NCBI GenBank assembly: GCA_030706605.1 | Contig: JAUZOE010000025.1 | Location: 1 to 55,269 of the forward strand | Length of the DNA: 55,269 nt | DNA from: Bacteroidota bacterium | GTDB lineage: Bacteria; Bacteroidota; Bacteroidia; Chitinophagales; Chitinophagaceae | Direction: 5' to 3' | In this document: piece by piece, positions 45,500 through 55,129 of the stretch | Numbering within the stretch: position 1 is the first letter of the stretch | How the letters are laid out: the number at the start of each line of letters is the position of its first letter | Program-made: the position numbers and the translations under genes | Notes under the pieces: model-generated | The model's database searches: none | Told to the model about the DNA's origin: nothing | Seen by the model: the letters and a program-made list of their open reading frames with translations, nothing else

Positions 45500-48400
45500 T
45501 CATTTAATTTTTGGTATTGTAAAATAAAAAGTACTTCCTTTTCCTTCTACTGATTTTAGCCATATTTTACCACCAATATTTTCAACAATCTTTTTAGTTA
45601 AGGCCAATCCCATTCCTGTACCTGCAAAATGCTCCCGGCTATGCAGGCGCTGGAATATGATGAATATCTTTTCAAAATATTCTTTATTAATACCGATACC
45701 GTTATCGGCCACAGCAAATTCCCAATAAGTTATTTTATCCTTTGCAGTTATTTTTATTTTTGGGGCTATGTCTTCCCGGGCATACAATAATGCATTTGCA
45801 ACCAGATTTTGAAATACCTGTCGAATAGGGGTTCTATTAGCCTGAATTACCGGCAGGTTTTTATAAGAAATAGTTGCTTTTTTATCCTCAAGCTTTTTTC
45901 TGTACAGGATCCGAAATTCCTGCATTAAACCATTCAGGTCAACTTCTTCTTCCTCACCATCCAGCCTTCCTATCCTTGAGTATTCCAACAGGTCCAGGAT
46001 GATCTGTCGCATGCGTTTTGCCCCGTCAACAGCAAAGTGTATGTATTTTTTGCCCCTTTCATCCAACACCGATTCATATTTCTTATCTATCTGGGTAAGA
46101 AAACTGCTCACCATACGCAGTGGCTCCTGAAGGTCGTGTGAGGCTACATAAGCAAATTGCTCCAGCTCTTTATTGGAATAATCCAGTTCCCTTGCTCTTT
46201 TTTCCAACTCTGCATTGATTTGTTTCAACTGAACTTCATTCTCTTTAAGCTTGGTGATATCCTGTGCCGCACCAATCATGCGGATTGCCCTGCCCTGTTC
46301 ATCCCGGATAATAAATCCTTTATCCTTTATATATGCATAGTTTCCATTTGCTTTTTTAAACCGGTATTCCTGGTCCAAATAGTAAGCATTATGGTCGGCA
46401 AAGAATTCTTTAAACTTTCTTTGTATCCATGCTTTATCATCCGGATGCACCCTGTTTGCCCAAAAGGTAGCATTGTCAATATCTACCTGATCTGTAAATC
46501 CAAATAGTTTTTTTATAGCTTCCTTAGACCTGATCACTTCATTGGTTACAAGGTTCCAGTCCCACATCACGTCACTGGTTGCTTTTGCTGCCATGTCGTA
46601 CCTTTCATTAATGGAACGAATGGTTTCTTCCGATTTTTTCTGTTCCGTAACGTCCCTTTCAATAGAAATAAAATGAGTAATTTTCCCATTTTCATCGGCC
46701 ACCGGGTTAACTGAAAAATTAATATAAAATTCTTCGCCACTCTTTTTATAATTGATGATGGTGATTTCGCGAGACTCGCCTTTTTGCATGGCTATTTTTA
46801 GTTTGTCAAGCTGAGTACGATCGGACTTTGGACCCTGAAGGATGCGTGGCGTTTTATCTATCAATTCAGCTTTAGTGTAACCAGTCATTTTGGTAAAAGC
46901 ATCGTTCACATAGATTATCCTTGGACCCGGTTCATCAATAAGCTCAGCTTCTGTAATTATTACAGCATCGTTTGAATTTACAATAACTGATTCTAATAAT
47001 TTCAACTGCTCTTCTCTTTCTTTTCGCTGGCTGATATCCTGGCAGGTACCCACTGCTTTTATTGGCTCACCATTTTCATTCCTGACGATTTTCCATCGCT
47101 CTTCAATAATCTTTTTATGCCCGTTGCCAGTAATGATCCGGTGTTCAATACTGTGTTCTTGGATATTGCTTTTAAGCGAATCGGTAAATGCCTTATCCAC
47201 GGCTTCTTTATCGTCGGGATGTACATACTCCAGAAACACCGGGTGCGTCATCATAAAGTTTTCAGAATCTAATTCAAATATCCTGAAAGTTTCACCTGAC
47301 CAAATAACTTCTAAAGTTTTTAGATCTGTTTCCCAACTACCCACTTTGGCAACAGCCTGGGCTTCAATAAGACTGGCCTCGCTTTTAATAATCCTCTCTT
47401 CAGCTGCTTTGCGTTCTGTTATATCTTGTGCTGTTCCAAACAGACGTATCACTTTACCCGTTTCATCTTTTTCCCCATAACCAAATTCTTCAATTATGCG
47501 CTTCTGCCCCGTTAGTGTAGTTATATGGTATTGAATATTAAATGGTTCACCCGTAAGTTGTGTATTTTTACTGGTTTTTTGTATAAGTTCACGGTCAGCC
47601 TCATCAACAAGATTTACAAAGGAATTATGTGTTTCGTTAAAGGTTTTTTTATCAGTACCAAAAACACGATAAAGTTCATCACTCCAGGTGAGTTCGTCAT
47701 TAACGAAGTCAAAATTCCAACTACCTATTTTTGCAAGCTTCTGGGCTTCGGCTAAAAATGCTTCACTTTGCTTCAACTTTTCTTCCATATTTTTCCGCTC
47801 CGTAATATCTCTTGAATAGCAGGCGATTCCAATTATTTCCTTGTTATTATAAATGGGATTGAATATTGTTTCTGTCCATACAAGAGACTTGTCTTGGGAA
47901 TATGAAGAATAGGTCTCTACCCGAAAAGATTCCCCCTGCAGAGCTCTGCTGTAATAGGATTGCCATTGTCTGAGAAACTCTTCAGGAAATTCTTTTAACA
48001 CAATATCATCCCCGGGCTTTATGGTATTACCTGTATTACTTTCAATATTCTTAATAAAGGATTTATTAGCCGCTATCAGTTTTAAATCGCGGTTTACACT
48101 CCAGATTAGATCTTCTGTGGCGTTGATTAACAATTCTTTTTCCTGCTGTTCATAAAGCATTTTTTCTTCTAAGTGTTTTCTTTCGGTTATATCCCTTGAA
48201 TTGGCCACGATTCCCCGAACAGCAGGTTCATCCAGTAGGTTGGTGAGGGTTGTTTCTATCCAGCGCCAGGTTCCGTTTTTATGTTTAAATCGAAAGAGAG
48301 TTAGATTTAATTTTTTATTTATTGTCAATGCACTAAAATCTTTAAAAACTATTTCCTTGTCATCGGGATGTATAAAATCAAAGGCATTTTTACCAATGAA

Positions 48401-49708
48401 TTCTTCAGGATGATAACCAAGCAGAGGATAGGAGGTAGGACTTACATATTGATAATTTGCTTCTGCATCCAATATGCCAATCAGGTCTGATCCATCCTGT
48501 ACCAGGCTTTTAAAACGCTGTTCGCTTTGCAATAATTTTTGTTCGGCCAAAACCTTTTCTGTTACGTTCCTGCCAATGCCATATCTTACTTTTTCGTCTT
48601 GGTGCCAGGTAGCCATCCACTCCAGGTAAACCAGCGAACCATTTTTGTGCTGGTAACGGTTATAGTAATTGGCTACACTACCCTTTTTCTTTACGATGTT
48701 GTTCGCTATCTCTTTGGTTTTTTCCAGGTCTTCGTGGTATAAAAATTCAAAAAGGTTTTTACCAATAAGTTCATCCGGCCGGTAACCCAGAATTTGCTCT
48801 GATGCCGCACTGATTTTTAGAATAGTGTCATCGTCGGCAATTCTACAGATCATATCCAGTGAACCCGACATAATCTTGTCTATCTCTGCCTTTGTTTTTT
48901 CCAGGTCTTCCAGGTACAGGGTTTCTTTAGTAATATCCTTTGCGGTTACAAAAGCGCCAATAATTTCTTCCCGTTCATCTTTTACCGGGCTGTAGATAAG
49001 CGAATAAATTTTTATGCCAACATTCAGAGTAGGGATGGTAACTTTTGATTCTACCTTTTCACCCTTAAATACTTTTTTGTAAATATCAACCACCGTATCT
49101 TTTCTTTCTGCCTGAGCATAGTCCAGTATTGAATGACCTGTTTCTAAACGGATACCCAAGTTGACGGTATAAAATTCCTGGGACGCTCTGTTAAATGCAG
49201 TTAAAACAAGATTTTTATCTATTAACAGGAAGGCCTCTTCGGTATTGTTCATTAGCAGGTCCGTATCACGGATGACGCCCCATTGACTCATGGCTTGGTT
49301 AATAGCAATGTATATTAAGTCTTGCCCGCCTTCTTTAAAACAGGAAGCAGAAAACATTGCCTGGAATCTATCTCCGCTTTTTTTAATACAGGTGATATCG
49401 CCGGTTGCACTTTTAGAATCCCCGGGTGTAGTGGCAGAAAAAATGAAAGCTTTTTCGCCATTATCGAATAATTTAGAATAGCAGATTTCAAAAAAATCAT
49501 CCAATGTATAACCAAATAAGCTACATGCTGCAGCATTAGCAATCACTACTTTTCCGGCTGGTTTGTAAATGAAAGATGCAACAGGCGAATTATCAAATAG
49601 CATTTTAAATGCATTATTGGGAAACTGTTCCTTGTCGGTAGGAAGAATGGACTCTTTGCTCCATATTTTATTTACGTCCATATTTTCTGTATGAAGATTT
49701 TCATCCAT
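45500..49708 (-). CDS. Very large histidine kinase with nine PAS domains
   Basis: This 1402-residue cytosolic kinase contains about nine PAS domains in tandem (roughly residues 30-1160), each closing with a PAC phrase such as RDITERK, then a HisKA helix (VASHDLQEPLRMVSS) and HATPase (LVANALLYA, DNGIGINKEY, GTGMGLALTKK). PAS8 (about 908-1035) reads like a LOV-type domain at IDKTPRILQG but has Pro (Pro954) where photoactive LOV domains have Cys, so it is unlikely to form a flavin adduct. Cofactors and ligands of the PAS domains are unknown. It is the first gene of the cluster and follows a full-consensus promoter about 170 bp upstream. Confidence 0.93.
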   Translation of the reverse strand: MDENLHTENMDVNKIWSKESILPTDKEQFPNNAFKMLFDNSPVASFIYKPAGKVVIANAAACSLFGYTLDDFFEICYSKLFDNGEKAFIFSATTPGDSKSATGDITCIKKSGDRFQAMFSASCFKEGGQDLIYIAINQAMSQWGVIRDTDLLMNNTEEAFLLIDKNLVLTAFNRASQEFYTVNLGIRLETGHSILDYAQAERKDTVVDIYKKVFKGEKVESKVTIPTLNVGIKIYSLIYSPVKDEREEIIGAFVTAKDITKETLYLEDLEKTKAEIDKIMSGSLDMICRIADDDTILKISAASEQILGYRPDELIGKNLFEFLYHEDLEKTKEIANNIVKKKGSVANYYNRYQHKNGSLVYLEWMATWHQDEKVRYGIGRNVTEKVLAEQKLLQSEQRFKSLVQDGSDLIGILDAEANYQYVSPTSYPLLGYHPEEFIGKNAFDFIHPDDKEIVFKDFSALTINKKLNLTLFRFKHKNGTWRWIETTLTNLLDEPAVRGIVANSRDITERKHLEEKMLYEQQEKELLINATEDLIWSVNRDLKLIAANKSFIKNIESNTGNTIKPGDDIVLKEFPEEFLRQWQSYYSRALQGESFRVETYSSYSQDKSLVWTETIFNPIYNNKEIIGIACYSRDITERKNMEEKLKQSEAFLAEAQKLAKIGSWNFDFVNDELTWSDELYRVFGTDKKTFNETHNSFVNLVDEADRELIQKTSKNTQLTGEPFNIQYHITTLTGQKRIIEEFGYGEKDETGKVIRLFGTAQDITERKAAEERIIKSEASLIEAQAVAKVGSWETDLKTLEVIWSGETFRIFELDSENFMMTHPVFLEYVHPDDKEAVDKAFTDSLKSNIQEHSIEHRIITGNGHKKIIEERWKIVRNENGEPIKAVGTCQDISQRKEREEQLKLLESVIVNSNDAVIITEAELIDEPGPRIIYVNDAFTKMTGYTKAELIDKTPRILQGPKSDRTQLDKLKIAMQKGESREITIINYKKSGEEFYINFSVNPVADENGKITHFISIERDVTEQKKSEETIRSINERYDMAAKATSDVMWDWNLVTNEVIRSKEAIKKLFGFTDQVDIDNATFWANRVHPDDKAWIQRKFKEFFADHNAYYLDQEYRFKKANGNYAYIKDKGFIIRDEQGRAIRMIGAAQDITKLKENEVQLKQINAELEKRARELDYSNKELEQFAYVASHDLQEPLRMVSSFLTQIDKKYESVLDERGKKYIHFAVDGAKRMRQIILDLLEYSRIGRLDGEEEEVDLNGLMQEFRILYRKKLEDKKATISYKNLPVIQANRTPIRQVFQNLVANALLYAREDIAPKIKITAKDKITYWEFAVADNGIGINKEYFEKIFIIFQRLHSREHFAGTGMGLALTKKIVENIGGKIWLKSVEGKGSTFYFTIPKIK

Positions 49709-49875
49709 ATTATCTATTTTTCTAGGTCAGGCTGACAAGGAATAGTCAGAATTTTTAGAGACTGGTAACCAGTTTTGGAAAGCCATTCACTTCACCGAGA
49801 TTGATTATAAAACAATTTACATAATTTTTATAAGAATTGATGAGGCCATTTTCCATTATTTAGTTATTACTTTTT

Positions 49876-49906
49876 CAAATATAATAATAACCAACTCCTA
49901 TTCAAA
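49876..49906 (-). promoter_or_regulatory. Full-consensus Bacteroidota promoter for the minus-strand signalling cluster
   Basis: On the minus strand TTTG (49903-49906) is followed by 19 bases and TATATTTG (49876-49883). Both boxes and the spacing fit the Bacteroidota primary sigma consensus. The transcript would start near 49869 and have a leader of about 160 bases before the ATG at 49708. Confidence 0.65.
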
Positions 49907-50128
49907 CTTCAAATTTCAACCATATATATTTCCATCGGGTAGTTTAATTATTCATTTACAAATAAAAAGATTAAAACTGTGCCAGAAAATTCTGCCCTGG
50001 AATCTAAACGGGAAAAAGCCCGGAAAATTGCTACCTGGTGAGTGGCGGCAATGCATTGGATTTCTATTATAAAAACAAATTCTTAAGTTAGTTCTCAATT
50101 ACTTCACAGCATGGAAGTTATTTCCTTG

Positions 50129-50162
50129 TAAAATTCTCTTTTACTAACCGTTTAAAGTAAAA
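50129..50162 (+). repeat. 34-bp direct repeat, copy A
   Basis: Matches copy B at 50574-50607 except for one base. The core TTTTACT...AGTAAAA is itself an inverted repeat (7-bp arms). Confidence 0.8.
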
Positions 50163-50573
50163 CAGGGTGAAACCCCTGTAAGTCAAAAACAGGAATAACT
50201 GTAAAGCACGGAATACATTTTTTAGTAGTAAAAAATAAACCTGTAATCTTGTATCAGTAACAACAAAAAAAAATGACAAGCTAATTCTAAATTAACCCTC
50301 CCAAAATTGTAAAGTAAAACCCGTACGATACCATGGGTCAAGTTTTTTTAGGAGTGGACAATATCGTTCTCTCACAGGGAAATATCCTTCTCCCGATGAG
50401 AAATTTAGAAAAGAACATACAAATGGGCGGGTTTTTTGCAAAAAAGAGAAACCCAATGCCTTGGTGGCACAGAGGAAATAAATTTTCCTTTTAGTGGCAA
50501 GTGGAACCTGGCCACAGATTATTTGGATTATTTCTTCTCAGCAATGCCTCCCAACGGGAACATTGCGTATTTT

Positions 50574-50607
50574 TAAAATTCTCTTTTACTAACCGATTAA
50601 AGTAAAA
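50574..50607 (+). repeat. 34-bp direct repeat, copy B
   Basis: Second copy of the 34-bp repeat, 56 bp beyond the end of the GH3 gene. It may act as a hairpin terminator for GH3 or as a regulator site. Confidence 0.8.
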
Positions 50608-50662
50608 AAAGGAATCCTTGTTTTTACTTTGTTTACTGCATTATACTTTCTAAATCCTTGTT

Positions 50663-52930
50663 TTATTTTTTATCAACCGTCAATTTTCCCTGCAATCGAA
50701 TATCATCAGAGGAACTCCCAACTTTAACGCTAAACATCCCGGGTTCTACCACCCGCTTCATTTCCCTGTTCCAAAGCGATAATGCATCATGTCCAAGTTC
50801 AAAATGGACTATCCCACTTTCCCCGGGCTTCAGTGTAATACGGCTAAACCCTTTCAAGGCAAGAACCGGAGTGGTAACACTGCTTACCCTATCCCTTACA
50901 TAAAGCTGCACCACTTCTGTACCTTCTACTTTCCCGGTATTTTCAATTTTTACACTTACTGTGGTTTTCCCGTTGACCTGAATGTTGGATGGTGAAATCT
51001 TTAAATCAGAATAATGAAAAGTGGTATAACTTAACCCGTGGCCAAAGGCAAATAAAGGTGTTTTAGCTTCATCTATATAACGATGAAATGAGGCAGGCTT
51101 ATGATCATAATAATAGGGAATTTGACCTACGGAACGCGGAAACGTAACCGGCAGTTTCCCGGAAGGGGTTACATTACCTAACAATACATCCGCTATGGCT
51201 AACCCACCCTTCTCCCCAGGGTACCATGCCTCCACAATAGATGGAATATTCTTCGCAATCCAATTGATTGTGAGGGGGCGGCCATTCTCTAAAACAACCA
51301 CTACCGGTTTATCTGCCTCGTGAATGGCATGGACTAATTTCAACTGGTTTTCATCTAAATTCAAATTGGACCGGTCTTTTCCTTCTCCATCTTCATTTTC
51401 ATATTCCCCAATTACCACAATAGAAACATCACTTTGCTTTGCCACGTTTACTGCCTCTTTTAAAAGATCAGCCTGCTTAACAGATGATGTATCCTGGTTG
51501 TATCCTTCAGCATAATTGATGCTCATGGAATTTCCAACACGATCTTTTAAACCATCTAAAACAGATACGCCATCGTGCCCATCAGAATAATCACCCAGGT
51601 ATTGGCTGGTTGCCAATCCTCCAATCACAGCAATAGAATGAATACCTTTTTTTAATGGCAGTAATTCACCGTCATTCTTTAACAAACAAATTCCCTCCCG
51701 GCCCGCTTGCAAAGCCAGTTGCTGATGTGGTTCACTATGAAAAACTTTTGATACCAACGTAGTATCAGTATAAGGATGATCGAATAAGCCTAACCGAAAC
51801 TTGACACGCAACACATCACGAACCGCATCATTCAAATCCTTTTCGGTAAGCCTGTTTTCTTTCAATGCCTTTAGCATAGCCGTGTCAAATTTCTCATGGC
51901 TAAAATCATAAAATTGCATATTCATTCCTGCCTTAAAAGTTTGTGCCAATGCATCACTTACGCTGGATGCTACATCATGGTTATCTAACGTCATTCTTAT
52001 CGCTCCCAAATCAGACAAAACAAAACCTTTAAATCCCCATTCCTTTCGCAGCACATCTGTTAATAACCATTTGTTATCTACACAAGGTATCCCGTCCAAA
52101 TCGTGATAAGCAGCCATGATGCCCATAGCCCCGCCTTCGCGTACTGCTTTTTCAAATACATATAAAAAATCGGAACGAATCTCCCTTTCCCCGATGCTTA
52201 CTGATGAAGCATTGCTGCCGGCTTCCGGAATACTATGAACCGCAAAATGCTTAGGCTCCGAAATAACAGCATTCTCATCTGCCAGGCTGTTGCCTTGCAA
52301 TCCTTTTACCATCGCCACTCCATTACAGGCATCCAAATAGGGATCTTCTCCATACGTTTCCTGCACGCGGCTCCAGCGCGGTTCGCGTGCCAAACCCAGT
52401 ACAGGCCCTAAAATCATATCCACCCCATGCGTCCTCGTTTCGGTGGCGATGGTTCTTCCAATTTGATGAACCATCATAGTATCCCAGGCAGAAGACAGCA
52501 TAAGAGGAATAGGAAACATCGTACTCCCGTGGCCCAAATAACCATGAAGCCCTTCTTCAATAAATAAGATGGGGATTCCCAGCCGGGTTTTTTTGATAGC
52601 ATAATTTTGAAGCTGGTTGGCAATTGTGGCATTCAGCGGATAAAAATCATGTACAGAACCTACACCTGTATTACCAATCATCTTTTGCGCTTTTTCTTCC
52701 GAAAAAGAAGCCGCTTCATGCCCTCCCATATTAGCCACTTCCTTCCCCGAATACATATCTAATTGTTTGATTTTTTCTAAACTGGTCATCCTGCCGATTA
52801 AATCATTAATTCTTGCCTCAACCGGTACTTTGGGATCCTGGTAAGGATGCTTAATGGATTGCGCCCCAACGGGATAGGTATAAAAAGAAAAGAGACAAAT
52901 AATTAAATAATAAATGGTGCTTTTTTTCAT
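50663..52930 (-). CDS. GH3 family beta-glucosidase
   Basis: The 755-residue protein has a signal peptide (ending near YPVGAQ), the GH3 N-terminal barrel (LYGHGSTMFPIPL-like region, ETRTHGVDMILGPVLGLAREPRW, EPKHFAVHS), the nucleophile motif GFVLSDLGAIRM (Asp in SDLG), the alpha/beta-sandwich domain (LLKNDGELLPLKKG, IVVIGEYENEDGEGKDR) and a C-terminal fibronectin-III-like domain with VQLYVRD. This is the BglX-type layout that removes terminal beta-glucosyl or beta-xylosyl residues; the exact sugar is not determined. It is a single gene with no regulator adjacent. Confidence 0.95.
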   Translation of the reverse strand: MKKSTIYYLIICLFSFYTYPVGAQSIKHPYQDPKVPVEARINDLIGRMTSLEKIKQLDMYSGKEVANMGGHEAASFSEEKAQKMIGNTGVGSVHDFYPLNATIANQLQNYAIKKTRLGIPILFIEEGLHGYLGHGSTMFPIPLMLSSAWDTMMVHQIGRTIATETRTHGVDMILGPVLGLAREPRWSRVQETYGEDPYLDACNGVAMVKGLQGNSLADENAVISEPKHFAVHSIPEAGSNASSVSIGEREIRSDFLYVFEKAVREGGAMGIMAAYHDLDGIPCVDNKWLLTDVLRKEWGFKGFVLSDLGAIRMTLDNHDVASSVSDALAQTFKAGMNMQFYDFSHEKFDTAMLKALKENRLTEKDLNDAVRDVLRVKFRLGLFDHPYTDTTLVSKVFHSEPHQQLALQAGREGICLLKNDGELLPLKKGIHSIAVIGGLATSQYLGDYSDGHDGVSVLDGLKDRVGNSMSINYAEGYNQDTSSVKQADLLKEAVNVAKQSDVSIVVIGEYENEDGEGKDRSNLNLDENQLKLVHAIHEADKPVVVVLENGRPLTINWIAKNIPSIVEAWYPGEKGGLAIADVLLGNVTPSGKLPVTFPRSVGQIPYYYDHKPASFHRYIDEAKTPLFAFGHGLSYTTFHYSDLKISPSNIQVNGKTTVSVKIENTGKVEGTEVVQLYVRDRVSSVTTPVLALKGFSRITLKPGESGIVHFELGHDALSLWNREMKRVVEPGMFSVKVGSSSDDIRLQGKLTVDKK

Positions 52931-53326
52931 TGTGTTTTAACTATTTTATGATTTTGTATCCTAAGCTGCTTTATCGCCGCATGCGGTTGTGCCACTTCTG
53001 TAAAAGTAAAACAGAAAACTTAATTTTTTATTTAGAGGAGAAGGAGGAGGTTTGGGTAAATCTATTGTCTCTGTCACCAATTTAAGCAAAACAGGAATTA
53101 TTGTTTTTTTTTTACTACAGAATAACAACTAAATTTAATTGTTCCTGTATTCAGGCAACTTAAACTACTAAAGCCTATGAATCTTTGTACATCAACATCC
53201 ATTGCTTGAGACTTTGCTACGAAAAAGATTGATTGGACAATTCAAAGATATGGTTTTGCTCAATTCGCTTTTTGCGGAAACAGCTACACTTTTCCTCTGA
53301 TCAACAGCAACCTTGAGATTTGCATT

Positions 53327-53350
53327 TAATAATTTTAATTAAAATTATTA
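53327..53350. repeat. Perfect 24-bp A/T palindrome
   Basis: The sequence reads identically on both strands (TAATAATTTTAA and its complement). It could be an operator or a cruciform-forming spot; in AT-rich DNA such palindromes can also arise by chance. Confidence 0.6.
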
Positions 53351-53430
53351 CTACTATTACTCTCTTTTTTTAGAAGACCAACAAAGGTTGAGCATTCATG
53401 CGCCATATCTTTGTTATCAGGATATTGGTA

Positions 53431-53463
53431 GAAAAAAAAAGGCGCCATTTTATAAAATGGCGC
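53431..53463 (-). terminator. Strong intrinsic terminator
   Basis: A perfect 22-bp palindrome GCGCCATTTTA/TAAAATGGCGC (53442-53463) is followed on the minus strand by a U-run of nine (53432-53440). This is a classical rho-independent terminator for a transcript coming from higher coordinates, 46 bp after the stop of the small gene at 53510. Confidence 0.85.
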
Positions 53464-53509
53464 ACTTAAGTTTTAGCATACATCAAAGAAAATCATTAAC
53501 ACGTTTCCT

Positions 53510-53641
53510 TTAAGACAAAAAGTCCCGAAGTCGCTTATACTCCCTATCATGTGTAGACTGAAAAAGCATTTTGAAGCCAGATGCAAAATAAAACAATAAA
53601 GCATTCAAAATACCGAAGCGATTGGTGGTTTGGTTTTTCAT
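53510..53641 (-). CDS. Small protein gene, 43 residues
   Basis: The frame from ATG (53639-53641) to TAA (53510-53512) encodes a 43-residue product: a polar start (MKNQTTNR), a hydrophobic, Phe/Leu-rich segment (about 9-27, FGILNALLFYFASGFKMLF) and a charged C-terminus (HDREYKRLRDFLS). It could sit on or in the membrane. Support comes from its setting: two strong hairpins lie just upstream (53662-53684 and 53684-53732) and an intrinsic terminator 46 bp downstream, so this looks like a defined short transcript. I do not recognise the family, and no clear Shine-Dalgarno is present. It could alternatively be the body of a non-coding RNA. Confidence 0.5.
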   Translation of the reverse strand: MKNQTTNRFGILNALLFYFASGFKMLFQSTHDREYKRLRDFLS

Positions 53642-53661
53642 AGATCAGGTTTTTATGTTAA

Positions 53662-53732
53662 AAAATGAAAATACTTTTCATTTTATCTTAAATATACCTC
53701 CCCGGTAAGTACCGGGGGGAATATTTAAGATA
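53662..53732 (-). promoter_or_regulatory. Structured leader of the small gene (two hairpins)
   Basis: The first hairpin has perfect 12-bp outer arms (53684-53695 with 53721-53732) and a GC-rich inner stem (CCCCGGTA/TACCGGGG) closing on AG. Next to it, nearer the start codon, a perfect 10-bp stem AAAATGAAAA/TTTTCATTTT (53662-53671 with 53675-53684) has a 3-base loop. They share only the base at 53684, so they may fold together or compete. The second ends about 20 bases before the ATG and could control translation. Confidence 0.55.
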
Positions 53733-53940
53733 GGTGTCCGAGATCAAAAGATACTCGCTTGTTTTCATAGGTTTGCTAAGGCCATACATCATGGATATTG
53801 TTATCTTATAAAGAGATCTCTATCCCGGTTTTTCATTTATAATGGATAAAAAAACATCTTTATTCTATGAGTACAATTTATGCAAAGAATGTGCTAAGAA
53901 AACAAAGAAATCGTACAAATTTTAATTTTCTTAATTCAGA

Positions 53941-54558
53941 TTAATATTCTTGAGAAAACTTTTCCGAATCAATTGATTCAAGGATATATGCTTTTTTTAA
54001 TTTACTGAAAGTTTCGGGTTTCAGATTAAGGTAAGAAGCAATATTAATTTGTGAAAGACGCAATGCCATCTTTGGCCTCAACCTATAAAATAATTCTACT
54101 TTCTTTTTTGCGTCATTTGATAAAAATTTCCTTTCTCTCTCTTCTTTCAGGAAGAAAACCCTTGCCATTAGCAATTTTCCAAACCTAAGAAAATTCATCC
54201 CCTGTGACTGAATATAGTCCATATCTTCTACCGTTATAGATAACAGTGTTGAGTTTTCAACAGCTTCCGATATGTATCCAGATGGCGTGCCCGAAAAATA
54301 GGAAAACTCAGAACAAATAATATCCCCTGCATCAGCAAAGCGCGTATTTACTTCATTCCCGTTTTCGTCTATATAATATTGCCTTATCAATCCTTTATAT
54401 ACAAAATTAAAATACATTTCAACCTCACCCTTATTAAGAATTTTTTCTTTCTTTTTAAAAGTTCTGATTTTAAAATATTTTTTCAGGTTTTTCTTTTCTT
54501 CACCAGAGAAATTCTGTTCCCTGATTAAAGGAATTTGATGTAACAAGGATAAAATCAT
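53941..54558 (-). CDS. Crp/Fnr-family transcriptional regulator
   Basis: The 205-residue protein has an N-terminal cyclic-nucleotide-binding-type beta-roll (about 25-120: KEKILNKGEVEMYFNFVYKGLIRQYY, FADAGDIICSEFSYFSGTPS) and a C-terminal helix-turn-helix (about 160-190: LRLSQINIASYLNLKPETFSKLKK). The usual arginine that binds cAMP phosphate is not evident, so it may answer a different signal, as is common in Bacteroidota. It is a single gene; its target is unknown, though the small gene and GH3 lie downstream on the same strand. Confidence 0.85.
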   Translation of the reverse strand: MILSLLHQIPLIREQNFSGEEKKNLKKYFKIRTFKKKEKILNKGEVEMYFNFVYKGLIRQYYIDENGNEVNTRFADAGDIICSEFSYFSGTPSGYISEAVENSTLLSITVEDMDYIQSQGMNFLRFGKLLMARVFFLKEERERKFLSNDAKKKVELFYRLRPKMALRLSQINIASYLNLKPETFSKLKKAYILESIDSEKFSQEY

Positions 54559-55129
54559 ATACTGGATTTTAGTAAAGTATTCTCAGAATAACTGGATTGC
54601 ATGAGAAAATGAATGTTTCAATAATTTAATAGATTCTATTAAATATTTAAATTATATACAAGACATAAAGACCGGTTCCCTCATTCTAAATATTTAAGCA
54701 TACTGAAAATCATTAATTATTTCTCATATCCTTGCAATAGAATTTCCATTTATGCATCTATCTAAACATCCCGGCTTTTTTATGACCTGAAAATATTACT
54801 TATATTTTGTATAAGGTTGTGCATAACTGCTAAATAGTTGGGTAGGTTCATAATTTTTTAATAAAAATCAAAAGTCTTAAATCTTAAATCCAGGAATAAG
54901 GTGGCAAATTTATTGCAGCAAATAGCCTTAATAAGCGAAGTAAGTTTTGGCATTGCAAATCCCTAAAATTTAAATTATCTCTCACCTTAATCTGAAATCG
55001 GAAACTTATATTTCCCCCCTGACGGACCTGCGCATATTTAGGAACAATAGAAACATTGGAAAATGAGAATTGGTCTGCATTTAATGCAATCCATTTAGTT
55101 AAAGAGTTTTGAATAAATAGGTAAACATA
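54559..55129. other. Intergenic region upstream of the Crp/Fnr gene
   Basis: These 571 bp show no coding frame with family features, no hairpins of note and no consensus promoter. Confidence 0.45.

Larger units (their letters stand above)
49709..50662. other. Long intergenic region between the kinase cluster and GH3
   Basis: These 954 bp hold the promoter of the kinase cluster, a 34-bp direct repeat (50129-50162 and 50574-50607), a small hairpin ACAGGG-N6-CCCTGT (50162-50179) and a third AAAGTAAAAC motif near 50310. A 53-codon frame from ATG 50333 has no family features and is not called. Confidence 0.5.
52931..53509 (-). other. Intergenic region upstream of GH3
   Basis: These 579 bp contain a perfect 24-bp A/T palindrome at 53327-53350 and the terminator at 53431-53463 (listed separately). 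No gene or consensus promoter for GH3 was found. Confidence 0.5.

Noticed and set aside
50333-50494. 53-codon plus-strand frame starting MGQVFLGVDN
   Set aside because: No recognisable motif and no flanking signals; likely chance.
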